The notes: generated by a model from the sequence alone, not told the origin. A DNA stretch of 64,000 bases from Microbacterium aurugineum (GCF_023101205.1 NZ_CP078078.1:2489411-2553410); one strand, 5' to 3'; shown: positions 18,064 through 28,360, counted from the stretch's first letter. Numbers and translations: made by a program.

Positions 18064-19878
18064 TCAGACCAGTGTGCCCTGCCACGCTGCATGCAGCTGG
18101 GCGAACTTGCCCGTGCCTCCGATCAGCGCCTCGGGACTGTCGTCCTCGATGATCTTCCCGTGCTCCATCACCAGCACCCGATCGGCGATCGCGACGGTCG
18201 AGAGTCGGTGCGCGATGATGATCGCCGTGCGGTCCTTGAGCAGCGTCTGCAGCGCGTCCTGGATGAGACGCTCCGACGGGATGTCCAGCGATGCCGTCGC
18301 CTCATCGAGGATCAGCACCGCCGGGTCGGCCAGGAACGCCCTCGCGAACGAGATGAGCTGTCGCTGTCCCGCAGAGACCCGTCCACCGCGCTTGTTCACA
18401 TCGGTGCCGTACCCGTCTGGAAGCGACGAGATGAACTCGTCCGCCCCGACGGCCTTCGCCGCCGCACGGATCTCCTCGAGCGAGGCATCCGGCTTGCCGA
18501 GGGCGATGTTGTCGGCGACCGTGCCGCTGAACAGGTAGGCCTCCTGCGTGACCATCACGATCGCGCGGCGGAGGTCCTTCGGGTGCAGCGAGCGCAGGTC
18601 CACTCCGTCGAGTGTGACGCGTCCTTCCGAGGGGTCGTAGAACCGCGAGATCAGTTTCGCGAGCGTCGACTTGCCCGCGCCCGTCGTGCCCACCAGAGCG
18701 ATCGTCTCGCCGGCGGGGATGTCGAGCGAGAAGTTCGGGAGGATCGTCTTCTCGCCGTTGTAGCCGAAGGTCACCTCGTCGAACCGGATGTGGCCGCGGG
18801 ACTCCCAGAGGTCGACCGGCTTCTCGGGGTCCGGCACCGTCGGCACCTCTTCGAGCACACCCGACACCTTCTCCAGCGCAGCCGTCGCCGACTGGTAGGA
18901 GTTCAGGAACATCGCGATCTCCTGCATCGGCGCGAAGAAGTTGCGCACGTAGAGCACCGCCGACAGCAGCACGCCCACCGTGAGTGCGCCTTCGGAGACA
19001 CGGATCCCACCCCAGAGCACCACGATGCCGAGGACCAGCGCGGCGACGCCCATCAGCCCGGGCTCGAACGTCCCGAACAGCAGCATCGATCGACGGTTCA
19101 CATCGCGGTAGTCGCCCGCGATCTCCTGGAACGCTTTGTCGTTGCGCGGCTCCTTGCGGAAGGCCTTCACGGCCCGGATACCGGTCATGGTCTCGACGAA
19201 CTGCACGATGACCTTCGCGCTGATCACGCGCGACTCGCGGTAGGCGAGCTGCGAGCGCGAGTAGAACCAGCGCATCAGGTAGAACAGCGGCACGCCGCCG
19301 ATCGCGAGGATCAATCCCGACTGCCAGTCCCAGATGCAGAGGGCGATGAACGTGAACACACCGAACAGCACGCCCGAGACGAGCTCGTTCAGTCCACCGT
19401 CGAGGAGTTCCTTGATCGAGTCCAGGTCACTGGTCTGGCGCGAGATGATGCGGCCGGACGTGTAGGACTCGTGGAACTCCAGGCTCAGGCGCTGAGTGTG
19501 CAGGAAGATGCGCTTGCGCAGATCGAGCAGCACCGCCTGGGTGAGCTTGGCGGCGATGATCACGTACCAGGCGATCAGCACCGCGGCCAGCGCTCCGGCG
19601 AGCAGGTAGATGCCGCCGATCATGAAGGTCGGCATCCAGTCGGCCTGCTTCACCGCGGCCGGCAGCGCACGGTCGAGCCCGATGCTGATCAGGATCGGTC
19701 CGGCGACCTGCAGCGCGGTCGAGACGATCAGCACCGCAGCGGCCAGCACGATCTGCAGCTTCAGCGGGCGGACCAGGGAACCGAGCAGTCGGAGGGACCG
19801 ACGACGGATCTCCTTGCTCTCCTCGCGGGTGTACTCGGAACGGTCCTCGTTCTGGGTTCCGGTGATGGCGGAGCTCAT
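18064..19878 (-). CDS. Heterodimeric ABC exporter, subunit B (canonical Walker B)
   Basis: 604 residues: six-helix exporter membrane domain (about 35-330) followed by an ATPase domain with Walker [10 protein letters not shown], signature VSAGQ (departing from LSGGQ) and Walker [12 protein letters not shown] with the catalytic Glu. Together with its partner it forms one complete and one degenerate ATP site, as in BmrCD and TM287/288-type multidrug exporters. The ATG overlaps the partner's stop by 4 bp. Substrate unknown; drugs, lipids or peptides are possible. Confidence 0.92.
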   Translation of the reverse strand: MSSAITGTQNEDRSEYTREESKEIRRRSLRLLGSLVRPLKLQIVLAAAVLIVSTALQVAGPILISIGLDRALPAAVKQADWMPTFMIGGIYLLAGALAAVLIAWYVIIAAKLTQAVLLDLRKRIFLHTQRLSLEFHESYTSGRIISRQTSDLDSIKELLDGGLNELVSGVLFGVFTFIALCIWDWQSGLILAIGGVPLFYLMRWFYSRSQLAYRESRVISAKVIVQFVETMTGIRAVKAFRKEPRNDKAFQEIAGDYRDVNRRSMLLFGTFEPGLMGVAALVLGIVVLWGGIRVSEGALTVGVLLSAVLYVRNFFAPMQEIAMFLNSYQSATAALEKVSGVLEEVPTVPDPEKPVDLWESRGHIRFDEVTFGYNGEKTILPNFSLDIPAGETIALVGTTGAGKSTLAKLISRFYDPSEGRVTLDGVDLRSLHPKDLRRAIVMVTQEAYLFSGTVADNIALGKPDASLEEIRAAAKAVGADEFISSLPDGYGTDVNKRGGRVSAGQRQLISFARAFLADPAVLILDEATASLDIPSERLIQDALQTLLKDRTAIIIAHRLSTVAIADRVLVMEHGKIIEDDSPEALIGGTGKFAQLHAAWQGTLV

Positions 19879-21806
19879 CGCTGCACCTCCTTCTCGATGA
19901 TCGGGTCTTCGTCCGCGGCCTGCTTCGCGAGTCCCTCACGGACCTCTTCGGCGACCGCGAGCTGCTCGTCACGGATGATCGGGATCGCTCCGGTCCGCGC
20001 CGCCTCCTCCGCTTCCAGGCTGGAGATGACATGCCGATAGTGCCGGCTCGTCTTCAGAAGCTCGGAGTGGGTGCCGACCGCGGTCACGCGCCCACCCTCG
20101 AGCAGGGCGACCCGGTCCGCGAGTGCCACCGTCGACGGGCGGTGCGCGACGATCAGGGCCGTGGTGTCGGCGAGGACGTGCCGGAGCGCCTCCTCCACGA
20201 GCGCCTCGGTGTCGACGTCGAGCGCCGACAGCGGGTCGTCCAGCACCAGCACCTTCGGCTTCGCCGCCACCGCGCGGGCGAGGGCCAGCCGCTGACGCTG
20301 ACCACCGGAGAGGCTGAGCCCCTCCTCACCGATCACGGTCTCGACGCCCTCGGGGAGCGCATCGACGAACGACGCTTGAGCGACCTCGAGGGCTTCGCGG
20401 AGCACCCGCTCCCCCTCTTCGCTGTGCACGTCGAGTTCGGCGCGGCCGAGCAGCACGTTCTCGCGGACGGTCGCCGAGAACAGCGTCGCGTCCTCGAACG
20501 CCATGGCGATGTGCTGGCGGAGCTCGGCGAGCGGGAGGTCTCGCACATCGACGCCGTCGAGCGTGACCCTTCCCCCGGTCACGTCGTACAGACGCGTCGG
20601 GAGCGTGGTGAGCGTGGTCTTCCCGCTGCCGGTGAGCCCGACCAGCGCCATGGTCTCCCCGGGACGCAGGACCAGGTCGATACCGTCGAGCAGATCCCGC
20701 TCGTGCGAACCGGCGTCCTGGTAGCGGAAGTGCGCGTTCTCGAACGCGAGCTCTCCGCGCGGATGCGCGATGTGCACCGGGTTCTCCGGGTCGGTGATGG
20801 TGTTGGTCTCGGAGAAGATGTCGAACACGCGATCGGTGGCCGTGCGGGCGTCGAGCATGAACGAGAACAGGAAGCCGATCGACTCGATGGGCCAGCGCAG
20901 CACGACGGCCATCGCGAAGAAGGCGAACAGCTGAGCCTCATCGATCTGCCCCTGCGAGATCAGCCAGATCCCGGACATCAGGCTGAGACCGAACGCGATC
21001 TGCGGCATGAGGTCGAGCCAGAACCAGATCGACGCGATCGCGCCGGCCTTGCTCATCTCGGTCTCGCGGAGCGTCTCGGCCTGGCGGCTGAAACGGCTGA
21101 GCGCATGCTTTCCGCGCCCGAACGCCTTCAGCACACGGATGCCGTGCACGCTCTCCTCGACGCTGGTCGCGAGATCGCCGGCCTGATCCTGGCTGCGACG
21201 GGTCAGGGCGCCGTAGCGCTTCTCGAACAGGTAGCCGCGGATCCACAGCGGGATCGCGGTCACCAGGAAGATCGCACCGAGCAGCCAGTGCCACCGGAAC
21301 AGCAGGATCGAACCGATGATGATCGTGAGCACGTTGACGACGAGCAGGACCAGCCCGAAGGCGAGCCAACGGCGGATGAGACCGATGTCCTGCATCATGC
21401 GGCTGAGCAGCTGGCCGGAGCCCCAGCGGTCGTGGAACGACACCGGAAGGGTCTGCAGGCGCGAGTAGAGCTCGGTGCGCATCTTGTACTCGACCTCGGT
21501 CGAGGGATTGAGCACGAACTGACGACGCAGCCAGACCATCAGCGCTTCGCCGAGGGCGAGCGCGAAGACGGCCGCGGCGCCCCAGACGATCGCGCTGATC
21601 TCTCCCGACCGGACCGGGCCGGAGATGATCTGTTCGAGGACGATCGGGATCATCAGGGCGATGAGCGCGGCGATGAGCGCACTGGCGGCACCGCCGGCGA
21701 GCCGCCAGATGACGGGCTTCACGAAGGGCTTCAGGCGCCACAGTGCAGCCGGGGTGGAAAGAGTGGAGGAAGGCGAGGAGTTCTGCGCGGAAGGCGAGGA
21801 GGACAT
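19875..21806 (-). CDS. Heterodimeric ABC exporter, subunit A (degenerate Walker B)
   Basis: 643 residues: exporter membrane domain, then an ATPase domain with Walker [10 protein letters not shown], canonical signature LSGGQRQR, and Walker [12 protein letters not shown], where the catalytic Glu is Asp. The canonical signature here pairs with the intact Walker motifs of subunit B to make the active site. First of the two structural genes, it follows a leader ORF and hairpin, so expression is probably attenuation-controlled. The start ATG has only a weak GAGAG before it. Confidence 0.92.
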   Translation of the reverse strand: MSSSPSAQNSSPSSTLSTPAALWRLKPFVKPVIWRLAGGAASALIAALIALMIPIVLEQIISGPVRSGEISAIVWGAAAVFALALGEALMVWLRRQFVLNPSTEVEYKMRTELYSRLQTLPVSFHDRWGSGQLLSRMMQDIGLIRRWLAFGLVLLVVNVLTIIIGSILLFRWHWLLGAIFLVTAIPLWIRGYLFEKRYGALTRRSQDQAGDLATSVEESVHGIRVLKAFGRGKHALSRFSRQAETLRETEMSKAGAIASIWFWLDLMPQIAFGLSLMSGIWLISQGQIDEAQLFAFFAMAVVLRWPIESIGFLFSFMLDARTATDRVFDIFSETNTITDPENPVHIAHPRGELAFENAHFRYQDAGSHERDLLDGIDLVLRPGETMALVGLTGSGKTTLTTLPTRLYDVTGGRVTLDGVDVRDLPLAELRQHIAMAFEDATLFSATVRENVLLGRAELDVHSEEGERVLREALEVAQASFVDALPEGVETVIGEEGLSLSGGQRQRLALARAVAAKPKVLVLDDPLSALDVDTEALVEEALRHVLADTTALIVAHRPSTVALADRVALLEGGRVTAVGTHSELLKTSRHYRHVISSLEAEEAARTGAIPIIRDEQLAVAEEVREGLAKQAADEDPIIEKEVQR

Positions 21807-21850
21807 GTCTCTCAGATGAGTTTCGTATGGAAAGCGAGTGCGAATGGGGT

Positions 21851-21886
21851 CGGATGCGAGAGCGGACTCCTGGAGTCCGGCATCCG
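21851..21886 (-). promoter_or_regulatory. Hairpin between leader ORF and ABC exporter (attenuator candidate)
   Basis: CGGACTCC (21863-21870) and GGAGTCCG (21872-21879) form a tight stem, extended by CGGATGC (21851-21857) and GCATCCG (21880-21886) across a 5-nt bulge. It stands after the leader stop and 45 nt before the exporter ATG. There is no clear T tract. Ribosome position on the leader could decide whether it folds. Confidence 0.55.
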
Positions 21887-21913
21887 GTGCGGAAGAAAGG
21901 GAGCGGGGCGGCG

Positions 21914-21979
21914 CTAGAGGAGCGGCCGTGCCGGGTTCGAGCCGAGAGCTGCGATCCGCGCGGTGGCGATCGATGTCAT
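21914..21979 (-). CDS. 21-residue leader peptide upstream of the ABC exporter
   Basis: It begins [11 protein letters not shown] and ends NPARPLL before TAG. A full GAGGAGG ribosome binding site lies 6 nt before the ATG, stronger than that of the exporter itself, and a good promoter lies upstream. No database-like domain is expected at this size. Strong initiation, very short length, a hairpin after it and a drug-type exporter downstream are the usual parts of a translation-sensing attenuator. It could instead be a small functional protein. Confidence 0.6.
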   Translation of the reverse strand: MTSIATARIAALGSNPARPLL

Positions 21980-22031
21980 GGTGTCCTCCTCAGGGCTCGG
22001 CGGTGTCGTCCGGTCGGCGCGACAGCCCACC

Positions 22032-22061
22032 AGCCTATTGCTGTGAACCAGCTGAAAGCAA
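22032..22061 (-). promoter_or_regulatory. Sigma-A promoter of the leader-exporter operon
   Basis: TTGCTT (minus strand, 22056-22061), 18-bp spacer, TAGGCT (22032-22037). Transcription would begin about 45 nt before the leader ATG. It sits just after the ogt terminator. Confidence 0.65.
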
Positions 22062-22068
22062 GAGTCAT

Positions 22069-22103
22069 TCCCGATTCGTCGAGGGAGGTTCGACGAATCG
22101 GGA
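22069..22103. terminator. Stem-loop terminator after ogt
   Basis: TCCCGATTCGTCGA (22069-22082) and its exact complement at 22090-22103 give a 14-bp stem with a 7-nt loop, 22 bp beyond the ogt stop. Confidence 0.88.
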
Positions 22104-22125
22104 CGATCCCGGGACCGCGGTCGAC

Positions 22126-22623
22126 TCACCCGCCGATCGACTCCCGCGCCAGCAGGCTCTCCTTCACGCTCAGTCCCCAGGCGAATCCGCCGAGACTGCC
22201 GTCCGTCCGCAGCACCCGGTGGCACGGCACGAAGAGCGCCGGGGCGTTGCGTGCGCAGATCGACGCCGCCGCCCGGACGGCGTTCGGATTGCCGAGCCGC
22301 GCAGCGAAGCCGGTGTAGGTGAGCGGAGCGCCGGGTTCGATCGCACGCAGAGCCGACCATCCCGCGAGTTGGAGCGCGGTGCCGGTCTGCGCGACCGCGA
22401 CCGTGTCGATCGCCGACAGATCGCCGCCGTAGTAGGCCCGCGCCGCGGCTGCCGCATCGGTCTCGCCCTCGCGCACGTGCACGGGACGGTTCGCCGCCGA
22501 GAGCCGCCCGAGGATCGCCTCGACATCGGAGGTCCACCCGGAGGCGAGCACGCGCTGCCGGTCGTCGGTGAGGATCGTGAAGGCCCCGTCCGGGGTGTCG
22601 ATGGTCTGGATGAGAGCGGTCAT
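22126..22623 (-). CDS. ogt: Methylated-DNA-[protein]-cysteine S-methyltransferase
   Basis: 165 residues. The active-site PCHRV with the acceptor Cys, preceded by the [13 protein letters not shown] helix and followed by [17 protein letters not shown], is the full MGMT pattern. It removes O6-alkyl groups from guanine by suicide transfer. The ATG overlaps the Ada-AlkA stop by 4 bp, so both repair activities are made together. Confidence 0.95.
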   Translation of the reverse strand: MTALIQTIDTPDGAFTILTDDRQRVLASGWTSDVEAILGRLSAANRPVHVREGETDAAAAARAYYGGDLSAIDTVAVAQTGTALQLAGWSALRAIEPGAPLTYTGFAARLGNPNAVRAAASICARNAPALFVPCHRVLRTDGSLGGFAWGLSVKESLLARESIGG

Positions 22624-24140
22624 GAGGTCTCCTTCGAGGTCGTGTGATCGGTGCGAGGGGGACGCGTCGGGGGTGCCGCACGCCGGGTCCTCGCCGGGCG
22701 CACCGGCGCGGCGCGCCAGAGGTGTGCGCTGAGGTAGCTGCGCCAGGGAGCGGCGCGCTCCGCCCAGGCGGTGAGCGCCCGCGCCTCTCCGGGGATGCCG
22801 GAGGCCGCCGCGCCCGCCCGCAACGCGACATCGCCGGGAAGAAGGATGTCGGGGTCACCGAGAACCCGCATGCGCACGTAGTCGGCCGTCCAGGGTCCGA
22901 TGCCGGGCAGCGCCAGGAGCCGCTCCCGCTGCATCGGACCGTCGTCACCGACCGTGAGGGTGAGCGAGCCGTCGGCGAGGGCGGCGGCAGCACCCGTGAT
23001 CGCCCGGATGCGCGCGGCCGGGCCACGGAGCACCTCGGCGCCGTGCTCCGCGATGGCCGCCATGGTCGGGAACAGCAGCCCGTCGTCGGTCCGCTCCCCC
23101 AGGGCCTCGGTCAGCGCCGTCAGCGCCGTGCGGGCGGCGACCACGGTGATCTGCTGCCCGATCATGGCGCGGATGAGCATCTCATGGGGGTCGGCCGATC
23201 CAGGCACCCGGATGCCCGGTGTGCGGGCCACGAGCGGGGCGAGCTCGGGATGTGCGGACAGCGCCTGATCGATCGCCAGCGGATCGGCGTCGAGGTCGAA
23301 GAGGCGACGTACGGTCGAGACCAGCGGTGCCAGGTCCCCAAGCCGGGCCACCCGAGCACGCAGATGCACGCCCGATCGCTGATCCTGCCGCACCTCGAAC
23401 CAGGCCGCACCTCCGGCCAAGCGCAGGTGCCGGGAGAACGACGCCTCGGAGACCGCTTCGACGCCGGGCACCGCGCGCGCCGCCATCCACGCGAAGATGC
23501 CGCTCGCGTCGAGCGGACCACGGTACGGCAGCACGAGGTCGATCGCCCCCGGGGTCGACGTGGCCGGCGTCCGGCGTCGTGCGCGGAGCTCGCCGGGGGT
23601 GAGGTCGAACACCTCACGGATCGTCTCGTTGCACTGCCGGATGCTGGCGAAGCCTGCCGAGAAGGCCACATCGGAGATCGGCATGTCGGTGCCGACCAGC
23701 AGCATCCGCGCCGTGTGCGCGCGATGCGCCCTCGCGAGGGCCAGAGGCCCGGCCCCCAGTTCGGCGCTGAGCAGACGGGTGAGGTGCCTGCTCGAGTATC
23801 CGAGACGCGCGGCCAAACCGGGGACGCCCTCCCGTTCCACGACACCGTCGGAGATCAGCCGCATCGCCCGTGCCGCGGTGTCGCCGCGCAGGTTCCAGTC
23901 CGGTGATCCGGGAGCAGCTTCGGGCAGGCACCTCTTGCACGCGCGATAGCCCGCTTCGTGTGCAGCTGCACTGGTCGGATAGAACGTCACGTTCTGCGGT
24001 CGGGGCGTGCGTGCGGGGCAGCTCGGACGACAGTAGATCCCGGTCGAGCGCACGGCCGTGACGAACTGCCCGTCGAAGCGGGTGTCTCGGGCGCTGATCG
24101 CACGATAGCGCTCGTCGAAGTCGGTCACGGGGAAGCTCAT
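22620..24140 (-). CDS. Ada-AlkA fusion: methylphosphotriester sensor/AraC regulator with 3-methyladenine DNA glycosylase
   Basis: 506 residues. The N-terminal Ada zinc domain has C37, C41, C68 and C71; C37 is the methyl acceptor. An AraC-type helix-turn-helix region spans about 88-190. An AlkA N-terminal fold (about 200-305) and HhH-GPD glycosylase domain follow, with [11 protein letters not shown] (411-421) and catalytic Asp437 in LPGD. The protein lacks Ada's usual O6-methylguanine domain, which is supplied by ogt downstream. It should sense methylated phosphates, activate its operon and excise alkylated bases. CAGGGT lies 6 nt before the ATG. Confidence 0.92.
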   Translation of the reverse strand: MSFPVTDFDERYRAISARDTRFDGQFVTAVRSTGIYCRPSCPARTPRPQNVTFYPTSAAAHEAGYRACKRCLPEAAPGSPDWNLRGDTAARAMRLISDGVVEREGVPGLAARLGYSSRHLTRLLSAELGAGPLALARAHRAHTARMLLVGTDMPISDVAFSAGFASIRQCNETIREVFDLTPGELRARRRTPATSTPGAIDLVLPYRGPLDASGIFAWMAARAVPGVEAVSEASFSRHLRLAGGAAWFEVRQDQRSGVHLRARVARLGDLAPLVSTVRRLFDLDADPLAIDQALSAHPELAPLVARTPGIRVPGSADPHEMLIRAMIGQQITVVAARTALTALTEALGERTDDGLLFPTMAAIAEHGAEVLRGPAARIRAITGAAAALADGSLTLTVGDDGPMQRERLLALPGIGPWTADYVRMRVLGDPDILLPGDVALRAGAAASGIPGEARALTAWAERAAPWRSYLSAHLWRAAPVRPARTRRAAPPTRPPRTDHTTSKETS

Positions 24141-24209
24141 GCCTCCACCCTGTCACGACCCACCGACCTCGACTGGCGGAAATCGGACATGGCTGTGGAA
24201 CGCTCTTGC

Positions 24210-24291
24210 GCCGAGACCCCCGCGCACCGCCGGGACCCCCGCCTGCACACGTCGACAGGCGGGGGTCTCGGCGGGCAGCGGGGGTCTCGGC
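24210..24291. repeat. 82-bp nested palindromic intergenic repeat, family 1, copy 1
   Basis: GCCGAGACCCCCGC-type units occur twice forward, then GCGGGGGTCTCGGC twice inverted, so the outer and inner pairs can each fold. Copy 2 (42618-42699) is the same length with about ten differences, seven of them in a linker at positions 64-70. Each copy ends within 30 bp of the stop of a minus-strand gene, here the aldehyde dehydrogenase, and may terminate it. The rest of the 179-bp gap (24141-24319) shows nothing else. Confidence 0.85.
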
Positions 24292-24319
24292 AAAGGGGCG
24301 GGCAGGCGGGCGGGCGGGG

Positions 24320-25774
24320 TCAGCCGCGCAGGTACACCGTCGCGGTCTCGGTGTAGAACTCCCGGGCCGCGCCGCCCTGCTCCTTCGGGCCGAGGGCACT
24401 GGCACCGCTCCCCCCGAACGGCACGTGCAGGTCGGCGCCGGCCGAAGCCGAGTTGACGTGCACCACCCCGACGCGGATGTCCTCGATCGCGCTGAGCGCT
24501 TCGGCCAGTCCGGTCGTGAACACGGCGGTCGAGAGTCCGTACTCGCTGTCGTTCACGAGCGCGATGCCTTCCGCGGTGGATGAGACGCGGCGGACCCCGA
24601 TGACCGGGCCGAAGAGTTCCTCGGTCCACAGCTCGCCCGGATCCGCCTCGTTCAGCTCGAAGATCGACGGGGGGATGAAGTACCCCTCGGCGAGCTCACC
24701 GGAGGAGTACGGCCCGGCGTCGACGACCGCTCTCGCCGTGGTCCGGGCGCGCACCAGAGCGGCGGCCACGCGATCGCGCGCTCGGGCATCGACCACGGGG
24801 CCCACCTCGACACCCTCGTCCTGCGCGTCGCCCACGACCATCCGCTCGGTGCGGATCGCGAGTCGTCGCAGGAACTCGTCCGCCACAGCCTCGTGCACGA
24901 TCACCCGGGAGGTCGCGGTGCACTTCTGTCCGGCCGCGCGGAAGGCTCCGACCGCCACCTGCTCCACCGCGACGTCGAGGTCGGCGTCGGCGAGGACGAG
25001 AGCCGCGTTCTTCCCACCGAGCTCCCCCTGGAACGGGATGCCGCGGGCGGCGAGCTGCGCGGCGATGATCCTGCCGACCTTCGTGGAACCGGTGAACGTG
25101 ACGGCATCCACGTCGGGATGCGACACGATGGCCTCCCCCACGCCGGCGTCACCGTTCACGAGGTTCAGGACGCCCTGCGGAAGCCCGGCCTGCTCGAGCG
25201 CCTGAGCGAACCGCATCGCGAGCAGGGGGACGAAGGTCGCCGGCTTCCAGACCACCGTGTTCCCCCAGACCAGGGCGGGGGCCAGCTTCCAGGCCGGGAT
25301 CGAGATCGGGAAGTTGAACGGGGTGATGGCCCCGATCACCCCGACCGGACGACGGATGACGAGGATGCGCTCTCCGGGACTCGGCGACTCGAACAGGCCG
25401 CCGCTCTGACGCTCGACCTCCTGCGCGTGGAAGCGGAGGATGTTCGCGGCATGCCCGGTCTCGCCGATCGCCTCGACGAGCGTCTTCCCTTCCTCCCGCG
25501 CGAGCTCGCGCCCCCACTCCTCGCGATTCGCGTGGATGATGTCGGCCGCTCGCAGCAGGACCGCGGCCCGCGCCCTGGCGGGAGTCCGGCGCCATCCGTC
25601 GAGTGCGGCTCGTGCACCGGCGAAGGCACGGTCGACGTCGGCCGCGGACGCGCCGGGGCCCCGCCCGACGATGTCGCCGGGTCGGCTCGGGTTGACATCG
25701 ACCAGGAGCGGTCCCTCGCCGGTGACCCAGGTCCCGTCGATGAAGTGTCGGAGATCGTACGTGGTGGCCATCAT
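24320..25774 (-). CDS. NAD(P)-dependent aldehyde dehydrogenase (probable glutarate-semialdehyde dehydrogenase)
   Basis: 484 residues, the full ALDH superfamily length. Seen: the TPFNFP substrate region, TFTGSTKVGR for the cofactor, the general base in FQGELGGKNA and the nucleophile in AAGQKCTATSR. It is third after the aminotransferase and glutaryl-CoA dehydrogenase genes, with 4-bp ATGA overlaps throughout, so it most likely oxidises the semialdehyde made by the aminotransferase (glutarate semialdehyde, or succinate semialdehyde). The sequence class alone would also fit benzaldehyde-type or ketoglutarate-semialdehyde enzymes. Two tandem ATGs (25774, 25771) are possible starts. Confidence 0.85.
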   Translation of the reverse strand: MMATTYDLRHFIDGTWVTGEGPLLVDVNPSRPGDIVGRGPGASAADVDRAFAGARAALDGWRRTPARARAAVLLRAADIIHANREEWGRELAREEGKTLVEAIGETGHAANILRFHAQEVERQSGGLFESPSPGERILVIRRPVGVIGAITPFNFPISIPAWKLAPALVWGNTVVWKPATFVPLLAMRFAQALEQAGLPQGVLNLVNGDAGVGEAIVSHPDVDAVTFTGSTKVGRIIAAQLAARGIPFQGELGGKNAALVLADADLDVAVEQVAVGAFRAAGQKCTATSRVIVHEAVADEFLRRLAIRTERMVVGDAQDEGVEVGPVVDARARDRVAAALVRARTTARAVVDAGPYSSGELAEGYFIPPSIFELNEADPGELWTEELFGPVIGVRRVSSTAEGIALVNDSEYGLSTAVFTTGLAEALSAIEDIRVGVVHVNSASAGADLHVPFGGSGASALGPKEQGGAAREFYTETATVYLRG

Positions 25775-26949
25775 GCTCCTTCGGAGTCGGTGCTGCGGAA
25801 CGCGGAGAATCCGGTGATGTGCGCCCCGAGCACGAGCGTGTGCACCTCGTCGGTGCCCTCGTAGGTACGGACGGACTCGAGGTTCGCGGCGTGACGCAGC
25901 GGCGAGTGGTCGCCGGAGATGCCGTTGCCGCCGAGGATCGTCCTCGCCTCACGCGCGATCGCGATGGCCGCTCGGGTGTTGCTGAGCTTCGCGACCGAGA
26001 TCTGATGCGGCTCCAGTCGCCCGGCGTCCTTCAGCCGTCCGAGTCGCAGGGCGACCAACTGCGCCTTCTCGATCTCGACCGCCATGTCGACCAGCTTCTG
26101 CTGGGTGAGCTGGAACGCGGCGATGGGCTGGTTGAACTGGATGCGCGACCGGGCGTATGTCAGCGCCGCGTCGTAGCTGTCGCGCGCGGCACCGATCACC
26201 CCCCAGCCGATGCCGTACCGCGCCTCGTTCAGGCACGAGAACGGCGCACGCAGCCCCCGCGCCCCCGGCAACCGGGCATCGGCGGGCAGCCTCACATCCG
26301 TCATCGTGATGTCGCACTGGATCGAGGCCCTCATCGACAGCTTCGGGGCGATGGGCGTCGCCACGAAGCCCGCCGTGTCCGTCGGGACGAGGAAGCCGCG
26401 CACCCCCTCGTCCGTCTGCGCCCAGATGATCGCGACCTGGGCGATGGAGGCGAGCCCGATCCAGCGCTTCGCGCCGTTGAGCACCCAGCCGTCTCCGTCG
26501 CGACGGGCGAAGGTGGTCATGCTGGAGGGGTCGGATCCGGAGTTGGGCTCGGTGAGGCCGAAGCAGCCGATGACCTCTCCCCGCGCCATCCGCGGGAGCC
26601 ACTCCTGCTTCTGCTCTTCGCTGCCGTGCTTGTGGATCGCGCTCATCGCGAGCGAGCCCTGCACGGAGACGAAGGTGCGCAGACCGGAGTCGCCCGCCTC
26701 GAGCTCCATCGCTGCGATCCCGTACTCGACGGCGCTGCGGCCGCCGCATCCGTATCCGTCGAGGTGCATGCCCAGCACGCCCAGCTCGGCGAGCTCCGGG
26801 ACGAGCTCGGTCGGGAAGACGGCGCGGTCGTACCAGTCCGCGATGTGGGGGCGGATGCGCGTGTCGACGAAAGCGCGCACGCGGTCGCGCGTGGCCCGTT
26901 CGTCCTCGGTGAGGAGCTCGTCGAAGTCGAGCAGGTCGGGAACGGTCAT
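25771..26949 (-). CDS. gcdH: Glutaryl-CoA dehydrogenase
   Basis: 392 residues. FAD-dependent acyl-CoA dehydrogenase with GCFGLTEPNSGSDPSSM, FSCLNEARYGIGWGVIGAA, ARTILGGNGI and RTYEGTDEVHTLVLGAHITGF, with catalytic Glu364. These stretches follow human and bacterial glutaryl-CoA dehydrogenases closely. It oxidises and decarboxylates glutaryl-CoA to crotonyl-CoA. Start ATG 26949 overlaps the aminotransferase stop by 4 bp; longer upstream readings lack conserved sequence. Electrons would go to an ETF encoded elsewhere. Confidence 0.92.
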   Translation of the reverse strand: MTVPDLLDFDELLTEDERATRDRVRAFVDTRIRPHIADWYDRAVFPTELVPELAELGVLGMHLDGYGCGGRSAVEYGIAAMELEAGDSGLRTFVSVQGSLAMSAIHKHGSEEQKQEWLPRMARGEVIGCFGLTEPNSGSDPSSMTTFARRDGDGWVLNGAKRWIGLASIAQVAIIWAQTDEGVRGFLVPTDTAGFVATPIAPKLSMRASIQCDITMTDVRLPADARLPGARGLRAPFSCLNEARYGIGWGVIGAARDSYDAALTYARSRIQFNQPIAAFQLTQQKLVDMAVEIEKAQLVALRLGRLKDAGRLEPHQISVAKLSNTRAAIAIAREARTILGGNGISGDHSPLRHAANLESVRTYEGTDEVHTLVLGAHITGFSAFRSTDSEGA

Positions 26950-28271
26950 GCGGCGGCCTCCTCGGCGACGACCGTGCGGATGGATGCGGTCAGGATGTCC
27001 AGGCCGGCCTCCAGGACAGCCTCTTCGATCACCAGGGGCGGGAGCAACCGGATGACGTTGCCGTGCGTGCCGCAGGTGAGGGCGATCACGCCCGCCGCAT
27101 GGCATGCCGCAGCGACCCGCTGGGCGAGGTCGCTGCGAGGGGCGAGCGTTCCCGGATCCGCGAACTCGACGGCCATCATCGCACCGCGCCCGCGGACCTC
27201 GGCGACCACGGCGAGTTCGTCGACCAGGGGCTCGAGATGCCGACGGATCGAGCGCTCGATACCGGTCACCCCCGGCAGGAGCCCCGGATCGTCGAGCACC
27301 TCGAACACGGCGAGCGCAGCCGCGCACGCCAGCGGATTACCCGCGTAGGTGCCGCCGAGCCCGCCGGGATGGGCGGCGTCCATGATGTCCGCACGCCCCG
27401 TCACGGCGCTCAACGGCAGGCCACCTCCGAGCGCCTTCGCAGTGAGGGTGATGTCACCGGCGACGCCCTCGTGCGCGCTCGCGAACAGCATCCCGGTGCG
27501 GCCGAGTCCGGACTGGATCTCGTCGACGACGAGGACTATCCCGTAGGCGTCGGTGATCCGGCGGAGGCCGGGGAGGAACCCGGGAGCCGGAACGACGAAG
27601 CCGCCCTCGCCCTGGATCGGTTCGACGACCAGGGCGGCGAAGTGCTCCGGGCCGTGCTCCGCGATGAGCCGCTCGATCTCGGCGAGGGCCGCATCCGCCC
27701 CCTGCCCGCGCAGCGGATTCGCGTTGGGGGCGCGGACCACAGCCTCGGGGAAGGGCCCGAAGCCCGTCTTGTACGGGTGTTCCTTCGCGGTCATCGCCAT
27801 CGTCAGGAGCGATCGACCGTGGTACGCCTCATCGATCACGAGCACGGCGGGACGACCGGTGTGGGCCCGCGCGATCTTGACGGCGTTCTCCACGGCTTCG
27901 GCGCCGGTGCTGAACAGCGCGGTGCGCTTGTCGAAGTCACCGGGGGTGTGCTCGTTCAGCCACTCCGCGACGCGGACGAAGCCCTCGTACTCGGTCACCA
28001 TGAAGCACGTGTGCGTGAACCGGTCGAGTTGCGCGGCGACCTCGGCGCGCACGACCGGGTTCGCCGCCCCCACACTGGTCACCGCGATGCCGGATGCGAG
28101 GTCGATGAGGGTGTTCCCGTCGACGTCCTCGAGCGTCGAGGTGCCGGCTCGCTCGATGAAGACCGGGAGGGTGATGCCGAAGCCGGAGGCGACGGCGGCT
28201 TCGCGCTGGGCATGGAGCTCGCGTGACCGGGGTCCGGGGATCTCGGTGCGCAGGTGAGGAACAGTCGTCAT
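26946..28271 (-). CDS. gabT: Omega-amino acid aminotransferase (4-aminobutyrate/5-aminovalerate type)
   Basis: 441 residues, class III PLP aminotransferase. Landmarks: NAVKIARAHTGRP, VEPIQGEGGF, VVDEIQSGLGRTG, the PLP lysine in LTAKALGGGLP, and GGTYAGNPLACAAAL. GABA and 5-aminovalerate enzymes cannot be told apart by eye; the adjoining glutaryl-CoA dehydrogenase favours 5-aminovalerate to glutarate semialdehyde, with 2-oxoglutarate as acceptor. First gene of a three-gene coupled operon. TAGCGT is 7 nt before the ATG. Divergent from the PucR-type regulator, its likely controller. Confidence 0.9.
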   Translation of the reverse strand: MTTVPHLRTEIPGPRSRELHAQREAAVASGFGITLPVFIERAGTSTLEDVDGNTLIDLASGIAVTSVGAANPVVRAEVAAQLDRFTHTCFMVTEYEGFVRVAEWLNEHTPGDFDKRTALFSTGAEAVENAVKIARAHTGRPAVLVIDEAYHGRSLLTMAMTAKEHPYKTGFGPFPEAVVRAPNANPLRGQGADAALAEIERLIAEHGPEHFAALVVEPIQGEGGFVVPAPGFLPGLRRITDAYGIVLVVDEIQSGLGRTGMLFASAHEGVAGDITLTAKALGGGLPLSAVTGRADIMDAAHPGGLGGTYAGNPLACAAALAVFEVLDDPGLLPGVTGIERSIRRHLEPLVDELAVVAEVRGRGAMMAVEFADPGTLAPRSDLAQRVAAACHAAGVIALTCGTHGNVIRLLPPLVIEEAVLEAGLDILTASIRTVVAEEAAA

Positions 28272-28360
28272 GGGCTCGACGCTAGAAGCTCAGACGCCCG
28301 AGCGGACGAACACTTCGCCCAGTCTTGGCAGACTCACTGTGCATCCCGCACACTGGATGC
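28272..28360. promoter_or_regulatory. Divergent promoter region between aminotransferase and PucR-type regulator
   Basis: 89 bp. Minus-strand -10 TAGCGT (28279-28284) serves the aminotransferase. For the regulator, TTGGCA (28325-28330) and CACACT (28349-28354) with an 18-bp spacer end 6 nt before the ATG. The shared spacer would let one bound regulator act on both genes. No clear palindrome seen. Confidence 0.5.

Noticed and set aside
20031-21917. Open frame of about 628 codons opposite the ABC exporter
   Set aside because: Composition is low-complexity (Glu, Arg, His) and it is the complement of a well-marked exporter gene.
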